From Mycolicibacillus trivialis (lineage in GTDB: Bacteria > Actinomycetota > Actinomycetes > Mycobacteriales > Mycobacteriaceae): a stretch of 64,000 nt of DNA. Location of the stretch: the NCBI RefSeq assembly GCF_002102395.1, contig NZ_LQPZ01000013.1, positions 124,001 through 188,000 of the forward strand, read 5' to 3'. The position numbers were made by a program, and so were the translations under genes. Below are positions 8,348-17,491 of this stretch, piece by piece. Within the stretch, counting starts at the first letter, position 1; each line of letters begins with the position of its first letter. A model generated the notes under the pieces. That model was not told where the DNA came from, ran no database searches, and worked only from the letters and a program-made list of their open reading frames with translations.

Positions 8348-11214
8348 CGGGCCTCCACCAGTGGGCCGGCCGGGGCGGCCGGAACCTCCTCGTCGAGGCG
8401 GGCACCCAGGCTGCGCAGCACGTCGAGCACCAGCCCGACCACCACCAGGTAGACCCCGAGGTCGAAGAAGAGCGCGGTCACCAGGGTGAGGTGGCCGAGC
8501 ACCGGCAGGTCCACCGACAGCACCGCCGAAGACAACACCGGCGCCCCCAGCAGCAGCGAGCCGATCGCGGTGCCCCCGACCAGGGTCAGCCCCACCCCCA
8601 GCACCTTGCCCGCGTCCAGCGGGAGGGTCTCGCCGAGTTCGTAGCGGCCCCCGGCCAGATACCGCAGGGTCAGCGCCAGCCCGGCGGTCAACCCGCCGGC
8701 GAACCCGCCGCCGGGGGTGTTGTGGCCGGCGAAGAAGAAGTACACCGAGACCACCATGATCAGCGGGAACATGATCCGGGTGACCACTTCGAGGACCAGG
8801 GACCGTTCGTTGGGGTCGCGGTAGTCGCTACCCCGCAACCAGGTGGTGTCCCCGATGGCCGGGCTGTAGGGGGTGGCGGTGCCGAAGTCGTGCCCGGCGG
8901 CGTCGATGACGCGCGGGGCCACCCCGAACCGGCGATGCCGGAACACCAGCGACGCCACCCCGGTGGCGGCGACCAGCAGCACCGAGATCTCACCGAGGGT
9001 GTCCCAGGCCCGGATGTCGACGAGCAGCACGTTGACCGTGTTGGAGCCGTGGCCGCGCTGGTAGGCGGCCTCGGGCAGCAGCGCCGCGACCCCCACCCCG
9101 GAGCGGGCGGCCATCGCGAACGCCGCCAGGACGGTGACCGCCGCCCCGACGGCCACCGCCAGCGCGGCCCGCGGCAACCGGCTGCGACGGGGGACCGGGG
9201 CGGTCTCGGCCGGCAGCGCCCGCAGCACCAGCACGAAGATCACCAGCGTCATGGTCTCGACCAGCACCTGGGTCAAGGCCAGGTCGGGGGCGCCGTGGAG
9301 AGCGAACACCATTCCGCAGCCGTACCCGGTGATCCCGACCATCAGCACCGCCGAGAGCCGGTTGCGGGTCAGGGTCGCACCGAGTGCGGCGGTGACGATC
9401 ACGACGGTGATGGTCACCTCCAGCGGGGAGTCCCACCACAGCACGCTCAGTTCCGGGCGTGCCCCGGCGGCCAGGGCCACCAGCGGCACCGTGACGAACG
9501 TGACCAGGATCATCGTCTGGTTGACCGGCAGTGAACCACTCTGGGTGAGCCCGGCGACCCGCACCGAGGTCACGTCGAGGGCCTGGATGACCGCGTTGTA
9601 CACCCGGTCGGCGTTGCCCAGCGGAAGCCGGCGCAACCGGGTCAGCTGCATCGGACCGCGCGCGACGAACACCGCCGCACCGGCCGCTATCACCAGCGCC
9701 GACAGCAACAACGGCAGGTTGGCGCCGTGCCAGAGCCCCAGCGAACCGGTCACCCCGCCGGGCAGGGTGGCGGCGTAGCCGCGCAACACCGCGTCCAGTC
9801 GGCCGGCGCCCAGCCCGAGGGCCAGCCCGGCGACGGCCAGTGCGCCGGGCGCGAGCAGGAACATCCGCGCCGGCCGGTGCGCGAGGGCGACCCGGGTGCT
9901 CGGCCCGTTCTGCCCCTTGGCGGCGAACGCGCCCCAGACGAACCGCAGGCTGTAGATCATCGAGAACACCGAGCCGATCACCACTGCGGTCAGCGCGACC
10001 GGGCCGGTCGGGCCCGACGACTCGGCCAGCCCGGCGAACGCGGCCTCCTTGGCCACGAAACCCAGGAACGGGGGCAGCGCGGCCATGCTGGCCGCGGCCA
10101 GGACCGCGATCGTCGCCAGCACCGGGAAGCGCCGGCCCAGCCCGGCCAGGTCACGGATGTCGCGGGTGCCGGTGGCGTGGTCGACGATCCCGACCACCAT
10201 GAACAGCGCCGCCTTGTAGGCGGCGTGGGCGCACATCACGGTCAGCCCGGCCAGCATCAGATCGCCGCTGCCCGCCCCAACCAGCGCGATCATCAACCCG
10301 AGTTGGCTGACCGTGGTGAACGCCAGCAGCAGCTTGAGGTCGTATTCGCGGACCGCGCGCCACCCGGCCGCCAGCAGCGTGGCCAGCCCCAGCCCGAGCA
10401 CGGTGGCCCGCCAGCCGGGAGCGTCGGCGAACCCGGGGGCCAGCCGGGCCACCAGATAGATCCCGGCCTTGACCATCGCGGCGGCGTGCAGGTAGGCGCT
10501 GACGGGCGTGGGTGCTGCCATCGCTCCCGGCAGCCAGAAATGCAGCGGCACGATCGCCGATTTGCTCAGCGCGCCGACCAGCACCAGCAGGACACCGACG
10601 GTGACCGTGGTTCCGGTGGGCGGATGGGACACCACCTCGGAGAGCAGGTAGCTGCCCGCCGCCTGGCCGACCATGATGATCCCGACCAGCATCGCCAACC
10701 CGCCCGCGGTGGTGACCAGCAGGGCCTGGGTCGCCGCCCGCCGGCTCACCGCGCGGTCGGCGTAGTGGCCGATCAGCAGGAACGACAGCACGGTGGTCAG
10801 CTCCCAGAACACGTAGAGCACCAGCATGTTGTCGGCGACCATCAGCCCGAACATCGTGGCGGCGAAGGCGACCAGTTTCCCGGCGAAGCCCGGCACCCGT
10901 GGGTCGGGGGCGTGGCCGGGCACCGGCCGGAAGTATTCGGCGCAGTAACACAGCACCAGCGCGCCGACGCCGAGCACCAGCACGCTGAACACGGCCGCGA
11001 GGGTGTCGAGGCGCAGCGCGATGTCCATCGACAGGCCCGGCACCCAGGACACGGTCCGGCGGTGCTCGCCGGTCTGCGGCCAGGAGACCACCAGCCAGAC
11101 CAGCGACGCGCCCGGCACGGTCGCGAGGAGGTAGAACATTCGCCGCCCCCACCGGCGCACCAGCAGCGGTGCCGCCGAGGCGGCGAGCGCGTGGGCGAGC
11201 AGGATCGCGAGCAT
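8344..11214 (-). CDS. mnhA: Mrp antiporter fused subunits A and B
   Basis: A protein of about 956 residues: a NuoL-like MrpA (residues 1 to about 600, with motif KSAIVPLHFWLPGAMAAPTP and the antiporter Glu in YVFWELTTVLSF), a DUF4040 segment (GYGCGMVFALHGAPDLALTQ) and a C-terminal MrpB domain (GHNTPGGGFAGGL). MrpB is a separate gene in many bacteria; here it is part of A. The ATG at 11214 is 4 bases after GGAG; an adjacent GTG (11217) is equally possible. First gene of the A/B-C-D-E-F-G operon, where every junction is a 4-base overlap. The operon is absent from this place in M. tuberculosis. Confidence 0.94.
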   Translation of the reverse strand: MLAILLAHALAASAAPLLVRRWGRRMFYLLATVPGASLVWLVVSWPQTGEHRRTVSWVPGLSMDIALRLDTLAAVFSVLVLGVGALVLCYCAEYFRPVPGHAPDPRVPGFAGKLVAFAATMFGLMVADNMLVLYVFWELTTVLSFLLIGHYADRAVSRRAATQALLVTTAGGLAMLVGIIMVGQAAGSYLLSEVVSHPPTGTTVTVGVLLVLVGALSKSAIVPLHFWLPGAMAAPTPVSAYLHAAAMVKAGIYLVARLAPGFADAPGWRATVLGLGLATLLAAGWRAVREYDLKLLLAFTTVSQLGLMIALVGAGSGDLMLAGLTVMCAHAAYKAALFMVVGIVDHATGTRDIRDLAGLGRRFPVLATIAVLAAASMAALPPFLGFVAKEAAFAGLAESSGPTGPVALTAVVIGSVFSMIYSLRFVWGAFAAKGQNGPSTRVALAHRPARMFLLAPGALAVAGLALGLGAGRLDAVLRGYAATLPGGVTGSLGLWHGANLPLLLSALVIAAGAAVFVARGPMQLTRLRRLPLGNADRVYNAVIQALDVTSVRVAGLTQSGSLPVNQTMILVTFVTVPLVALAAGARPELSVLWWDSPLEVTITVVIVTAALGATLTRNRLSAVLMVGITGYGCGMVFALHGAPDLALTQVLVETMTLVIFVLVLRALPAETAPVPRRSRLPRAALAVAVGAAVTVLAAFAMAARSGVGVAALLPEAAYQRGHGSNTVNVLLVDIRAWDTLGEISVLLVAATGVASLVFRHRRFGVAPRVIDAAGHDFGTATPYSPAIGDTTWLRGSDYRDPNERSLVLEVVTRIMFPLIMVVSVYFFFAGHNTPGGGFAGGLTAGLALTLRYLAGGRYELGETLPLDAGKVLGVGLTLVGGTAIGSLLLGAPVLSSAVLSVDLPVLGHLTLVTALFFDLGVYLVVVGLVLDVLRSLGARLDEEVPAAPAGPLVEAR

Positions 11215-11406
11215 CACACTCCGGTGTGGTCTGCGCTGGACGCAAGGCCGGTCAGCCCGCGGGCGGGTTGGCAGGTTTTTCGCTAGGCAGTCTACCGATC
11301 AGCGGGTGTAGGCACCGAATCGGTATCCGCCCGATCAGGCCCGTTCACGCCGAAAATCCTTGCGGCCAAAGCGGTTCACCGCGGCTGCAAAACCACCCGG
11401 CTGGCG

Positions 11407-11478
11407 CTGAAATCGACGTCGCAGCGGGCCCGGAGGACGAAAACAGGGCCTTGGCGGCCGAATCGGTGTCGATTTCAG
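11407..11478. repeat. 72-bp intergenic inverted-repeat element, copy 1
   Basis: Ends are perfect 11-bp inverted repeats (ctgaaatcgac / gtcgatttcag). It lies in the 287-base gap between the divergent antiporter operon and the convergent end of the ATPase gene. A second element of exactly the same length and ends lies at 22544-22615. The rest of this gap (11215-11406, 11479-11501) shows no gene. Confidence 0.75.
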
Positions 11479-11501
11479 GGGCAGCGGGGGTCGGGCGCGG
11501 G

Positions 11502-13658
11502 TCAGGAACGCCCGGCGGCGAAGCTCCGCAACGCCGCGACCTGCGCGGTGTCCAGCGAGGGGCGCACCGCCCGGCGGGCAGCGGCGATGTCGGCGGCACC
11601 CACCTCGGCGGCGTCGAGCGACCGGCGCATCGCGGTGAGTGCGGCCTCACGCAGCAGGGCGACGCAGTCGGCGGCGCTGTAGCCGTCCAACTCCGCCGCG
11701 GCCTCATCGAGGTCGACATCGCCGGCCAGCGGGACCGAGCGGGCCGCGGTGCGCAGGATGTCGGCGCGGGCCGCGGCGTCCGGTGGCTGGACGAACACCA
11801 GCCGCTCCAGCCGGCCCGGCCGCAGCAGCGCCGGGTCGATCAGGTCCGGCCGGTTGGACGCCCCGACGATCACCACGTCGCGCAACGGTTCGACCCCGTC
11901 GAGCTCGGTGAGCAGGGCGGCGACCACCCGGTCGCTGACCCCGGAGTCCACGCTCTGACCGCGCCGCGGCGCCAGCGCGTCGATCTCGTCGAGGAACACC
12001 AGCGCGGGCGCGGAGTCGCGGGCCCGGCGGAACAGGTCGCGCACCGCCTTCTCACTGCTGCCCACCCATTTGTCCAGCAGCTCCGGGCCCTTGACCGCGT
12101 GCACGCTCAGCCGCCCCGAACTGGCCAGTGCCCGGACCAGGAATGTCTTGCCGCAGCCCGGCGGCCCGTACAGCAGCACCCCGCGGGGCGGGTCCACGCC
12201 GAGGCGGGCGAAGGTGTCGGGATGCTGCAGCGGCCACAGCACCGCCTCGGTCAGCGCTTGCCGGGTCTCGGCCATGTCCCCGACATCGTCGAGGGTCACA
12301 TCGCCCACCGCGATCTCCGCGCCCGCCGAGCGGGACAGCGGCCGTATCACCCCGAGCGCGCCGAGCAGGTCCTCTTGGCGCACCGTCGGGGGTGTGCCGT
12401 CGTCGCTGGCCCGGGCGGCAGCCCGCAACGCCGCCTCCCGGACCAGCGCGGCCAGGTCGGCGACCACGAAGCCGGGGGTGCGGTCGGCGACCTCGCCGAG
12501 CTGCAGGTCCGCAGTGGGCGCCGAACGCAGCAGCGACTCCAGCAGGGCGCGGCGGGTCGTCGCGTCCGGCAGGCTGACCACCAGTTCCCGGTCGCACAAC
12601 TCCGGGCCGCGCAGCCGCCCGTCCAGCCGGTCGGGCGTCGCCGACGTGGCGATGAACGCCGTCCCGTCGGCGGCCACGGCGGTGCGCAGCTCCGCCAGGA
12701 TCGGGGTCGCCACCGGCGCGACGGTCTCGGGCAGCAGCGCGTCGATGTCGGTGACCAGCAGCACCCCGCCGTCGATGCGCAGCCGAGCCACCGCGTCGCG
12801 GACCGCGGCCAGCCGGTCGTCGGGGGCCAGCGCGCCGGTGTCCGGGCCGTCGAGTTCCACCAGCCGGCGCCCGGAACACACCGAACGGACCAGGGTGGAC
12901 TTGCCCACCCCGGCCGGCCCGGACACCAGTACCCCCAGGTGCGGGTCGGCGCCCAGGCTGCGCAGCAGCTGCGGCTGGTCGAGCGCCAGCTTCAGCCATT
13001 CGGTGAGTTTGTCGGCCTGGACGCCGACGCCTTTGAGGTCGTCGACCGCCGGGGCCGGTTCGGCGGCGGCGGCCGGCGGCGGTGCGGTGGCCTCGCTGCC
13101 CCAACTCACCGCGGTGTTGGGTTGCACGCTGACCGGCGCGGCCGGGTCGACCGCGGTCACCGTGAGCAGTTCGGAGGTCCAGGTGATGCCGACCGCGGCG
13201 GCCAGTGCCGCGCCGGCCGCCGCGTCGCTGCCCACGTCGACGGTGTCGCGCGGGCCCAGGTCGCGGGGGAGCAGGGAGACGGCGTCGCCGACGGTGAGCA
13301 CCTTGCCCAGCAGGGCCCGCCGCAGGGTGGCGGTCGGCAGCGAGGCGGCCAGCGCCGAGCCGGCCAGGCGCACCGTGCGGGCGGCGGCGACGTCGGCCGC
13401 GGCCACCAGCACCTCACTGTCCTCGGCGAGCCCGGCGTTGGACAAGGCCAGATCGTCGAGCAGCGCGAGGCCGGGGGCGCCGGCCGGGTCGGCGGCGGCC
13501 GCGACGGCGGCGGTGGTGCGGGACCCGGTCAGCGACACGGCATCCCATTCGCGGATGCCCAGCGCCGCCAGCGCCTCGGGGTGCAGCCGCACCACACCGC
13601 GGCGGGCGTCGACCGCGGAGGTGTTCAGCCGCGCGGTCAGCCGCAGGTGCCGGCTCAT
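11502..13658 (-). CDS. CDC48-like double AAA ATPase (Rv0435c-like)
   Basis: A 718-residue protein with an N-domain (1 to about 200) and two AAA modules. D1: Walker A GPAGVGKS (247-254), but a Walker B ending LLVTDID (300-306), so the catalytic Glu is replaced. D2: Walker A GPPGCGKT (498-505), Walker B LVFLDEID (553-560) and arginine-finger region LLRPGRLERL (about 611-620). D2 is therefore the likely hydrolysing ring. The architecture is that of an unfoldase/segregase; its client is unknown. The ATG overlaps the pssA stop codon (ATGA), giving an operon psd-pssA-ATPase as in Rv0437c-Rv0435c, which hints at a link with the envelope. Confidence 0.93.
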   Translation of the reverse strand: MSRHLRLTARLNTSAVDARRGVVRLHPEALAALGIREWDAVSLTGSRTTAAVAAAADPAGAPGLALLDDLALSNAGLAEDSEVLVAAADVAAARTVRLAGSALAASLPTATLRRALLGKVLTVGDAVSLLPRDLGPRDTVDVGSDAAAGAALAAAVGITWTSELLTVTAVDPAAPVSVQPNTAVSWGSEATAPPPAAAAEPAPAVDDLKGVGVQADKLTEWLKLALDQPQLLRSLGADPHLGVLVSGPAGVGKSTLVRSVCSGRRLVELDGPDTGALAPDDRLAAVRDAVARLRIDGGVLLVTDIDALLPETVAPVATPILAELRTAVAADGTAFIATSATPDRLDGRLRGPELCDRELVVSLPDATTRRALLESLLRSAPTADLQLGEVADRTPGFVVADLAALVREAALRAAARASDDGTPPTVRQEDLLGALGVIRPLSRSAGAEIAVGDVTLDDVGDMAETRQALTEAVLWPLQHPDTFARLGVDPPRGVLLYGPPGCGKTFLVRALASSGRLSVHAVKGPELLDKWVGSSEKAVRDLFRRARDSAPALVFLDEIDALAPRRGQSVDSGVSDRVVAALLTELDGVEPLRDVVIVGASNRPDLIDPALLRPGRLERLVFVQPPDAAARADILRTAARSVPLAGDVDLDEAAAELDGYSAADCVALLREAALTAMRRSLDAAEVGAADIAAARRAVRPSLDTAQVAALRSFAAGRS

Positions 13659-14539
13659 CGGCCCGGCTTGCGCAGCCCCAGCCGCGTCATCGAGCGCCGG
13701 TTGGGCTGAGCGCGCCGGATGGCCCGTCGGGCCGGTCCGGGCTGGGCACGCCGAATCGCCCGGCGGGCCGCCCGCCACTCGTGCGGCTTGTCCTCCCAGG
13801 TCTCCGGGTGGGCCGCCACCCAGCGGTGGCCGCGCACCCCGAACGGGATGTGGATCAGGTAGGCGGCGATGAGCACCAGGATCAGGATGTAGGGGAACAG
13901 CAGCGCCGCGCCCGCCACGACCACCACCGCGGCCAGCAGCAACGCCGCCAGGTTCGGCGGCACCGCCACCGCGTGCATCTTGCGCATCGGGATGCGGGAG
14001 ACCACCAGGGCTGAACAGAACACCAGCCAGGCGCAGACGAACCACTCCGAGGTCCACCAGCCGGTGTCGAACTGCATGGCGGCGGCCAGCGGCCCGATCA
14101 CCGCGAGCGCGCCCGCCGGGGCGGGCATCCCGACGAAGTACTCGCGGGTGTAGGCGGGCTGAGCGGTGTCGTCGAGCAGTGCGTTGAACCGGGCCAGCCG
14201 CAACACGATGCAGACCGCGTACAGCAGCGCCGCGATCCAGCCGGCCGGGGAGGTCGGCAGCATCGTGACGTAGATGACCACCGCGGGCGCCACCCCGAAG
14301 TTGACCGCGTCGGCCAGGGAGTCGATCTCTTCACCCATCCGGGACGCGGCGTCGAGGAGCCGGGCCACCCGCCCGTCGAGGCCGTCGAGGATGGCGGCCG
14401 CGGCGATCATCGCCATCGCCAGATGCGGCTCGGCATCCAGTGCGAACTTGATCGAGGTCAGCCCGGCGCAGATCGCCAGGACCGTCATCGACCCGGGCAG
14501 GATGCGCAGGCCCACCGCCCGCCGGCCGGCGCGGGTCAT
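13655..14539 (-). CDS. pssA: CDP-diacylglycerol-serine O-phosphatidyltransferase
   Basis: Makes phosphatidylserine from CDP-diacylglycerol and serine in the cytoplasmic membrane. The CDP-alcohol phosphatidyltransferase signature is complete: DG-LDGRVAR, eight residues, then G-EEID-SLAD, with all Asp residues. About eight membrane helices in 294 residues. The C-terminal 40 residues are very basic and contain a tandem repeat, [10 protein letters not shown] twice (DNA repeats 13703-13732 and 13739-13768), an oddity that probably lies in the cytosol. Coupled by 4-base overlap to psd upstream and to the ATPase downstream. Confidence 0.95.
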   Translation of the reverse strand: MTRAGRRAVGLRILPGSMTVLAICAGLTSIKFALDAEPHLAMAMIAAAAILDGLDGRVARLLDAASRMGEEIDSLADAVNFGVAPAVVIYVTMLPTSPAGWIAALLYAVCIVLRLARFNALLDDTAQPAYTREYFVGMPAPAGALAVIGPLAAAMQFDTGWWTSEWFVCAWLVFCSALVVSRIPMRKMHAVAVPPNLAALLLAAVVVVAGAALLFPYILILVLIAAYLIHIPFGVRGHRWVAAHPETWEDKPHEWRAARRAIRRAQPGPARRAIRRAQPNRRSMTRLGLRKPGR

Positions 14540-15240
14540 GCCAACTCGGCCAGGACGGTCTCGCCGCCGACGGCGCGCTGGCCCACCCGCACCGTCGGCT
14601 CGGTCCCGGCGGGGAGATAGGTGTCCAGCCGGGAGCCGAACCGGATCAGTCCGTAGGTGTCGCCGATCGCCACGGTGTCGCCGGACCTGGCCTCGCAGAC
14701 GATGCGGCGGGCCAGCAGTCCGGCGATCTGCACCGCGATCACCTGCGCGCCCTCGGGGGTGCGCAACACCAGGCTGGTGCGTTCGTTGTCGGTGCTGGCC
14801 ACCGGCCGCTCCGCGGAGTAGAACCGGCCCGGGCGGTGGTGCACCGCGAGCACCTCACCGGAGACCGGGGCGCGCTGCACGTGCACGTCGAACAGGGACA
14901 GGAAGATGCTCACCCGGGGCAGTGCAGTGTCGGCCAGCCCCAACTCGGGCGGCGGGGCGGCGGTGTCGACCAGGCAGACGGTGCCGTCGGCGGGCGCGAC
15001 CACGGCGCCGACGGTCGACGGCGGCACCCGCGGCGGGTGCCGGAAGAAGCCCGCGCACGCGCCGGCGACGGCCAGGCCACCGCGGCGCACCCAGCGGTAC
15101 CGGTGCCCGGCCAGCGCCACCGAGAGCCCGGCGGCGACGAACGGGAGGCCGGCGGGGTGCACCGGCGGCACCGTCGTGCGGACCAGGTTCAACAGACGCT
15201 GGGACGTCGTGGCGGTCTCGAGGTCGGGCGGGCGGGCCAT
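14536..15240 (-). CDS. psd: Phosphatidylserine decarboxylase proenzyme
   Basis: Decarboxylates phosphatidylserine to phosphatidylethanolamine. A 234-residue short-type enzyme. Autocleavage is expected at the GS pair in LIRFGSRLD (about residue 205), giving an alpha chain with an N-terminal pyruvoyl group. The family motif [15 protein letters not shown] and the DG in [12 protein letters not shown] are present, and a membrane-associated N-terminus lies around residues 30-65. A TAGGAT hexamer (15247-15252) ends 6 bases before the ATG, so the psd-pssA-ATPase operon appears to be leaderless. Confidence 0.94.
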   Translation of the reverse strand: MARPPDLETATTSQRLLNLVRTTVPPVHPAGLPFVAAGLSVALAGHRYRWVRRGGLAVAGACAGFFRHPPRVPPSTVGAVVAPADGTVCLVDTAAPPPELGLADTALPRVSIFLSLFDVHVQRAPVSGEVLAVHHRPGRFYSAERPVASTDNERTSLVLRTPEGAQVIAVQIAGLLARRIVCEARSGDTVAIGDTYGLIRFGSRLDTYLPAGTEPTVRVGQRAVGGETVLAELA

Positions 15241-15246
15241 TCGGAC

Positions 15247-15252
15247 ATCCTA
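15247..15252 (-). promoter_or_regulatory. -10 hexamer TAGGAT for the psd operon, leaderless
   Basis: On the minus strand TAGGAT is followed by six bases and the psd ATG. No Shine-Dalgarno sequence is present. Fits TANNNT. Confidence 0.5.
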
Positions 15253-15290
15253 GAGGGGCATCACGCCCGGTCGGTCCGCGGACGATCCGG

Positions 15291-16499
15291 TCAGCGCAGG
15301 TCCCACGCCCGCACCGGCGCGCCCACCGGCAGATCGGTGACGTCGGCGGGGATGTCCAACAGACAGGTCGCCGAGGCCAGGAACCGCAGATGGTGGGAGG
15401 CGGGCGGCCCGGCGCTGGTCACCGTGCCGTTGTCGGCGTCGAGGGCGCCGCGACGGAACTGCCGCTTGCCGCGCGGCGAGGTCAGCGGCTCGGCGAGCAC
15501 CGCCTCCAGAGTGGGGCGGTGCGCCGCGGCGAAGCCGAGTGCGGCGCGCAGCGCCGGTCGCAGGAACACCTCGAAGGAGACCAGCGCACTGACCGGGTTG
15601 CCCGGCAGGGTGATCACCGGCACCTCGCCGACCCGGCCGATGCCCTGCGGCATGCCGGGCTGCATCGCCACCTTGACGAACTCGACGCCCTGGCCGCCGT
15701 CGCGGCCGAACGCGTCCTTGACCACCTCGTAGGCGCCCGCGGAGACCCCGCCGCTGGTGACGATGAGGTCGGTGTCGCCGGCGTGGGCGGTGAGCACGGC
15801 GCCGAACTCGGCCACGTCGTCGCTGACGGTGGCCACCGCGGCCACCTCCGCGCCGGCCTCCCGGATCGCCGCGGCCAGCATCGCGGCGTTGGACTCATAG
15901 ATCTGGCCGGGCCGCAGCGGGGTGCCGGGGGCGACCAGCTCGGTGCCGGTGGAGATCACCAACACCCGCGGCCGCGGCCACACGCTCACCCGGTCGATCC
16001 CGAGCGCGGCGACCAGCCCCACCACCGGCGGGGAGACCCGGCGCCCGGCGGTGAGCACGGTGTCGCCGGCGGCGACGTCCTCACCGGCGCGCCGGATGTG
16101 GCGTCCCTCGCCGGTCGGCGCCCGGAACGTGACGGTCTCGACCCCGCCGTCGGTGTTCTCCACCGGCACCACCCCGGTCGCCCCGGCCGGCATCGGCGCG
16201 CCGGTCATGATCCGGTGCGCGGTTCCCGGCGTCAGCGCGGGGATCTCGTCGGTGCGTCCCGCCGGGATGTCCTCGGCCACCGGCAGGGTCACCGGCTGCT
16301 CGGGGCCGGCGTCGGCGACGTCGGCGGCGTACACGGCGTAGCCGTCCATCGCGGAGTTGTCGAACACCGGCAGGGAGATCGGCGCGACCACGTCGGCGGC
16401 CAGGACCAGTCCCTCGGCCTGCACCAGCGGTAGCAGGACCGGGTCGCCGGCGCCGATCAGTTCGGCGACCGCCCGTTGGTGTTCTTCGACGGCACGCAA
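15291..16499 (-). CDS. moeA2: Molybdopterin molybdenumtransferase MoeA (Rv0438c-like)
   Basis: Inserts molybdate into adenylylated molybdopterin, the last step of molybdenum cofactor synthesis. A 402-residue protein with motifs PVFDNSAMDGYAV, HRIMTGAPMP, ISTGTEL, TSGGVSAGAYEVVKDAF and TLPGNPVSALVSFEVF. The start is TTG at 16499: the protein begins MRAVEEHQRAV as in the M. tuberculosis protein, and a strong GGAGG lies 6 bases upstream (in ACGGAGGTCGGAA). It follows the SDR gene by 13 bases on the same strand. Confidence 0.93.
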   Translation of the reverse strand: MRAVEEHQRAVAELIGAGDPVLLPLVQAEGLVLAADVVAPISLPVFDNSAMDGYAVYAADVADAGPEQPVTLPVAEDIPAGRTDEIPALTPGTAHRIMTGAPMPAGATGVVPVENTDGGVETVTFRAPTGEGRHIRRAGEDVAAGDTVLTAGRRVSPPVVGLVAALGIDRVSVWPRPRVLVISTGTELVAPGTPLRPGQIYESNAAMLAAAIREAGAEVAAVATVSDDVAEFGAVLTAHAGDTDLIVTSGGVSAGAYEVVKDAFGRDGGQGVEFVKVAMQPGMPQGIGRVGEVPVITLPGNPVSALVSFEVFLRPALRAALGFAAAHRPTLEAVLAEPLTSPRGKRQFRRGALDADNGTVTSAGPPASHHLRFLASATCLLDIPADVTDLPVGAPVRAWDLR

Positions 16500-16512
16500 T
16501 TCCGACCTCCGT

Positions 16513-17436
16513 TTAGACGCGGTAGCTCACGCCGGTGAGCTCTTCGGAGACCGCCCACAGCCGGCGCTGGATCTCCTCGTCGTGGGACTGGCGGCTGGAC
16601 CGCACCGGCACCGGGTGCCCGCGCTGCTGCTGCCAGCCGTCGGGGCCGAAGTACTGCCCGCCGGTCACGGCCGGGTCGGTGGCCGCCCGCAGGGTCGGCA
16701 GCGCCCCCATCTCGGCGGGCTGGAACAGCAGCTTGCTGGTCCAGGCGGCGAGCGGACGCATCGGCGCCGGAAGGTTGCGGATCAGCTCGGTGTTCGAGGC
16801 GCCGGGGTGCGCTGCGACCGCGATCGTCGGGGCGTCCGCGGCGCTGAGCCGGCGCTGTAACTCGTAGGTGAACAACAGGTTGGCCAGCTTGGATTGGCCG
16901 TAGGCGCCGACCCGGCTGTAGGACCGCTGCCATTGCAGGTCGTCGAAGTGGATGGCGGCCTTGAACCGATGCGCGTTGGACGAGACGGTGACCACCCGCG
17001 AACCCGGGACCGTCAGCATCGCATCCAGCAGCAGCCCGGTCAGCGCGAAATGCCCCAGATGGTTGGTGCCGAACTGCATCTCGAAGCCGTCGGCGGTGTC
17101 CTGCCGGGGGGTGAACATCACCCCGGCGTTGTTGATCAGCAGGTCGATCCGCGGGTGCGCCGCGCGCAGGTCGGCGGCGGCGGCGCGCACCGAGGCCAGC
17201 GACGCCAGGTCCAGTCGGGCGGTGCTGACCGTGGCACCGGGATGGTCGGCGCGGATCCGGTCGGCGGCCGCTTCGCCGCGGGCCGGGTCCCGGACCGCCA
17301 GCACGACGTGCGCGCCGTGTCCGGCGAGTTCCGCGGCGGCCTGGTAGCCGATTCCGGTGTTGGATCCGGTGACGACCGCGGTGCGACCGGTCTGGTCCGG
17401 CACGTCGGCGGCGCTCCACTGCTGCGGTGAGCTCAT
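16513..17436 (-). CDS. Short-chain dehydrogenase/reductase (Rv0439c-like)
   Basis: A 307-residue NAD(P)-dependent SDR of the retinol-dehydrogenase/WWOX-like type. The cofactor motif TGSNTGIG lies at about 24-31, NNAGV follows at about 105, and the active site shows VVTVSSNAH (Ser) and YGQSKLAN (Tyr/Lys). The substrate is unknown. A TAGGGT hexamer ends 8 bases before the ATG, so the mRNA leader is probably very short. It precedes moeA2 by 13 bases and is likely co-transcribed with it. Confidence 0.92.
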   Translation of the reverse strand: MSSPQQWSAADVPDQTGRTAVVTGSNTGIGYQAAAELAGHGAHVVLAVRDPARGEAAADRIRADHPGATVSTARLDLASLASVRAAAADLRAAHPRIDLLINNAGVMFTPRQDTADGFEMQFGTNHLGHFALTGLLLDAMLTVPGSRVVTVSSNAHRFKAAIHFDDLQWQRSYSRVGAYGQSKLANLLFTYELQRRLSAADAPTIAVAAHPGASNTELIRNLPAPMRPLAAWTSKLLFQPAEMGALPTLRAATDPAVTGGQYFGPDGWQQQRGHPVPVRSSRQSHDEEIQRRLWAVSEELTGVSYRV

Positions 17437-17491
17437 GGTTTCTGACCCTACCGGCGGGCACCGGAGCGTCGGGGTGGGTCATTCTTAGGGC

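Noticed and set aside
9727..11286. 519-codon plus-strand open frame opposite mnhA
   Set aside because: Low-complexity Gln/His/Arg/Gly product, antisense to a well supported membrane protein; a product of high GC content.
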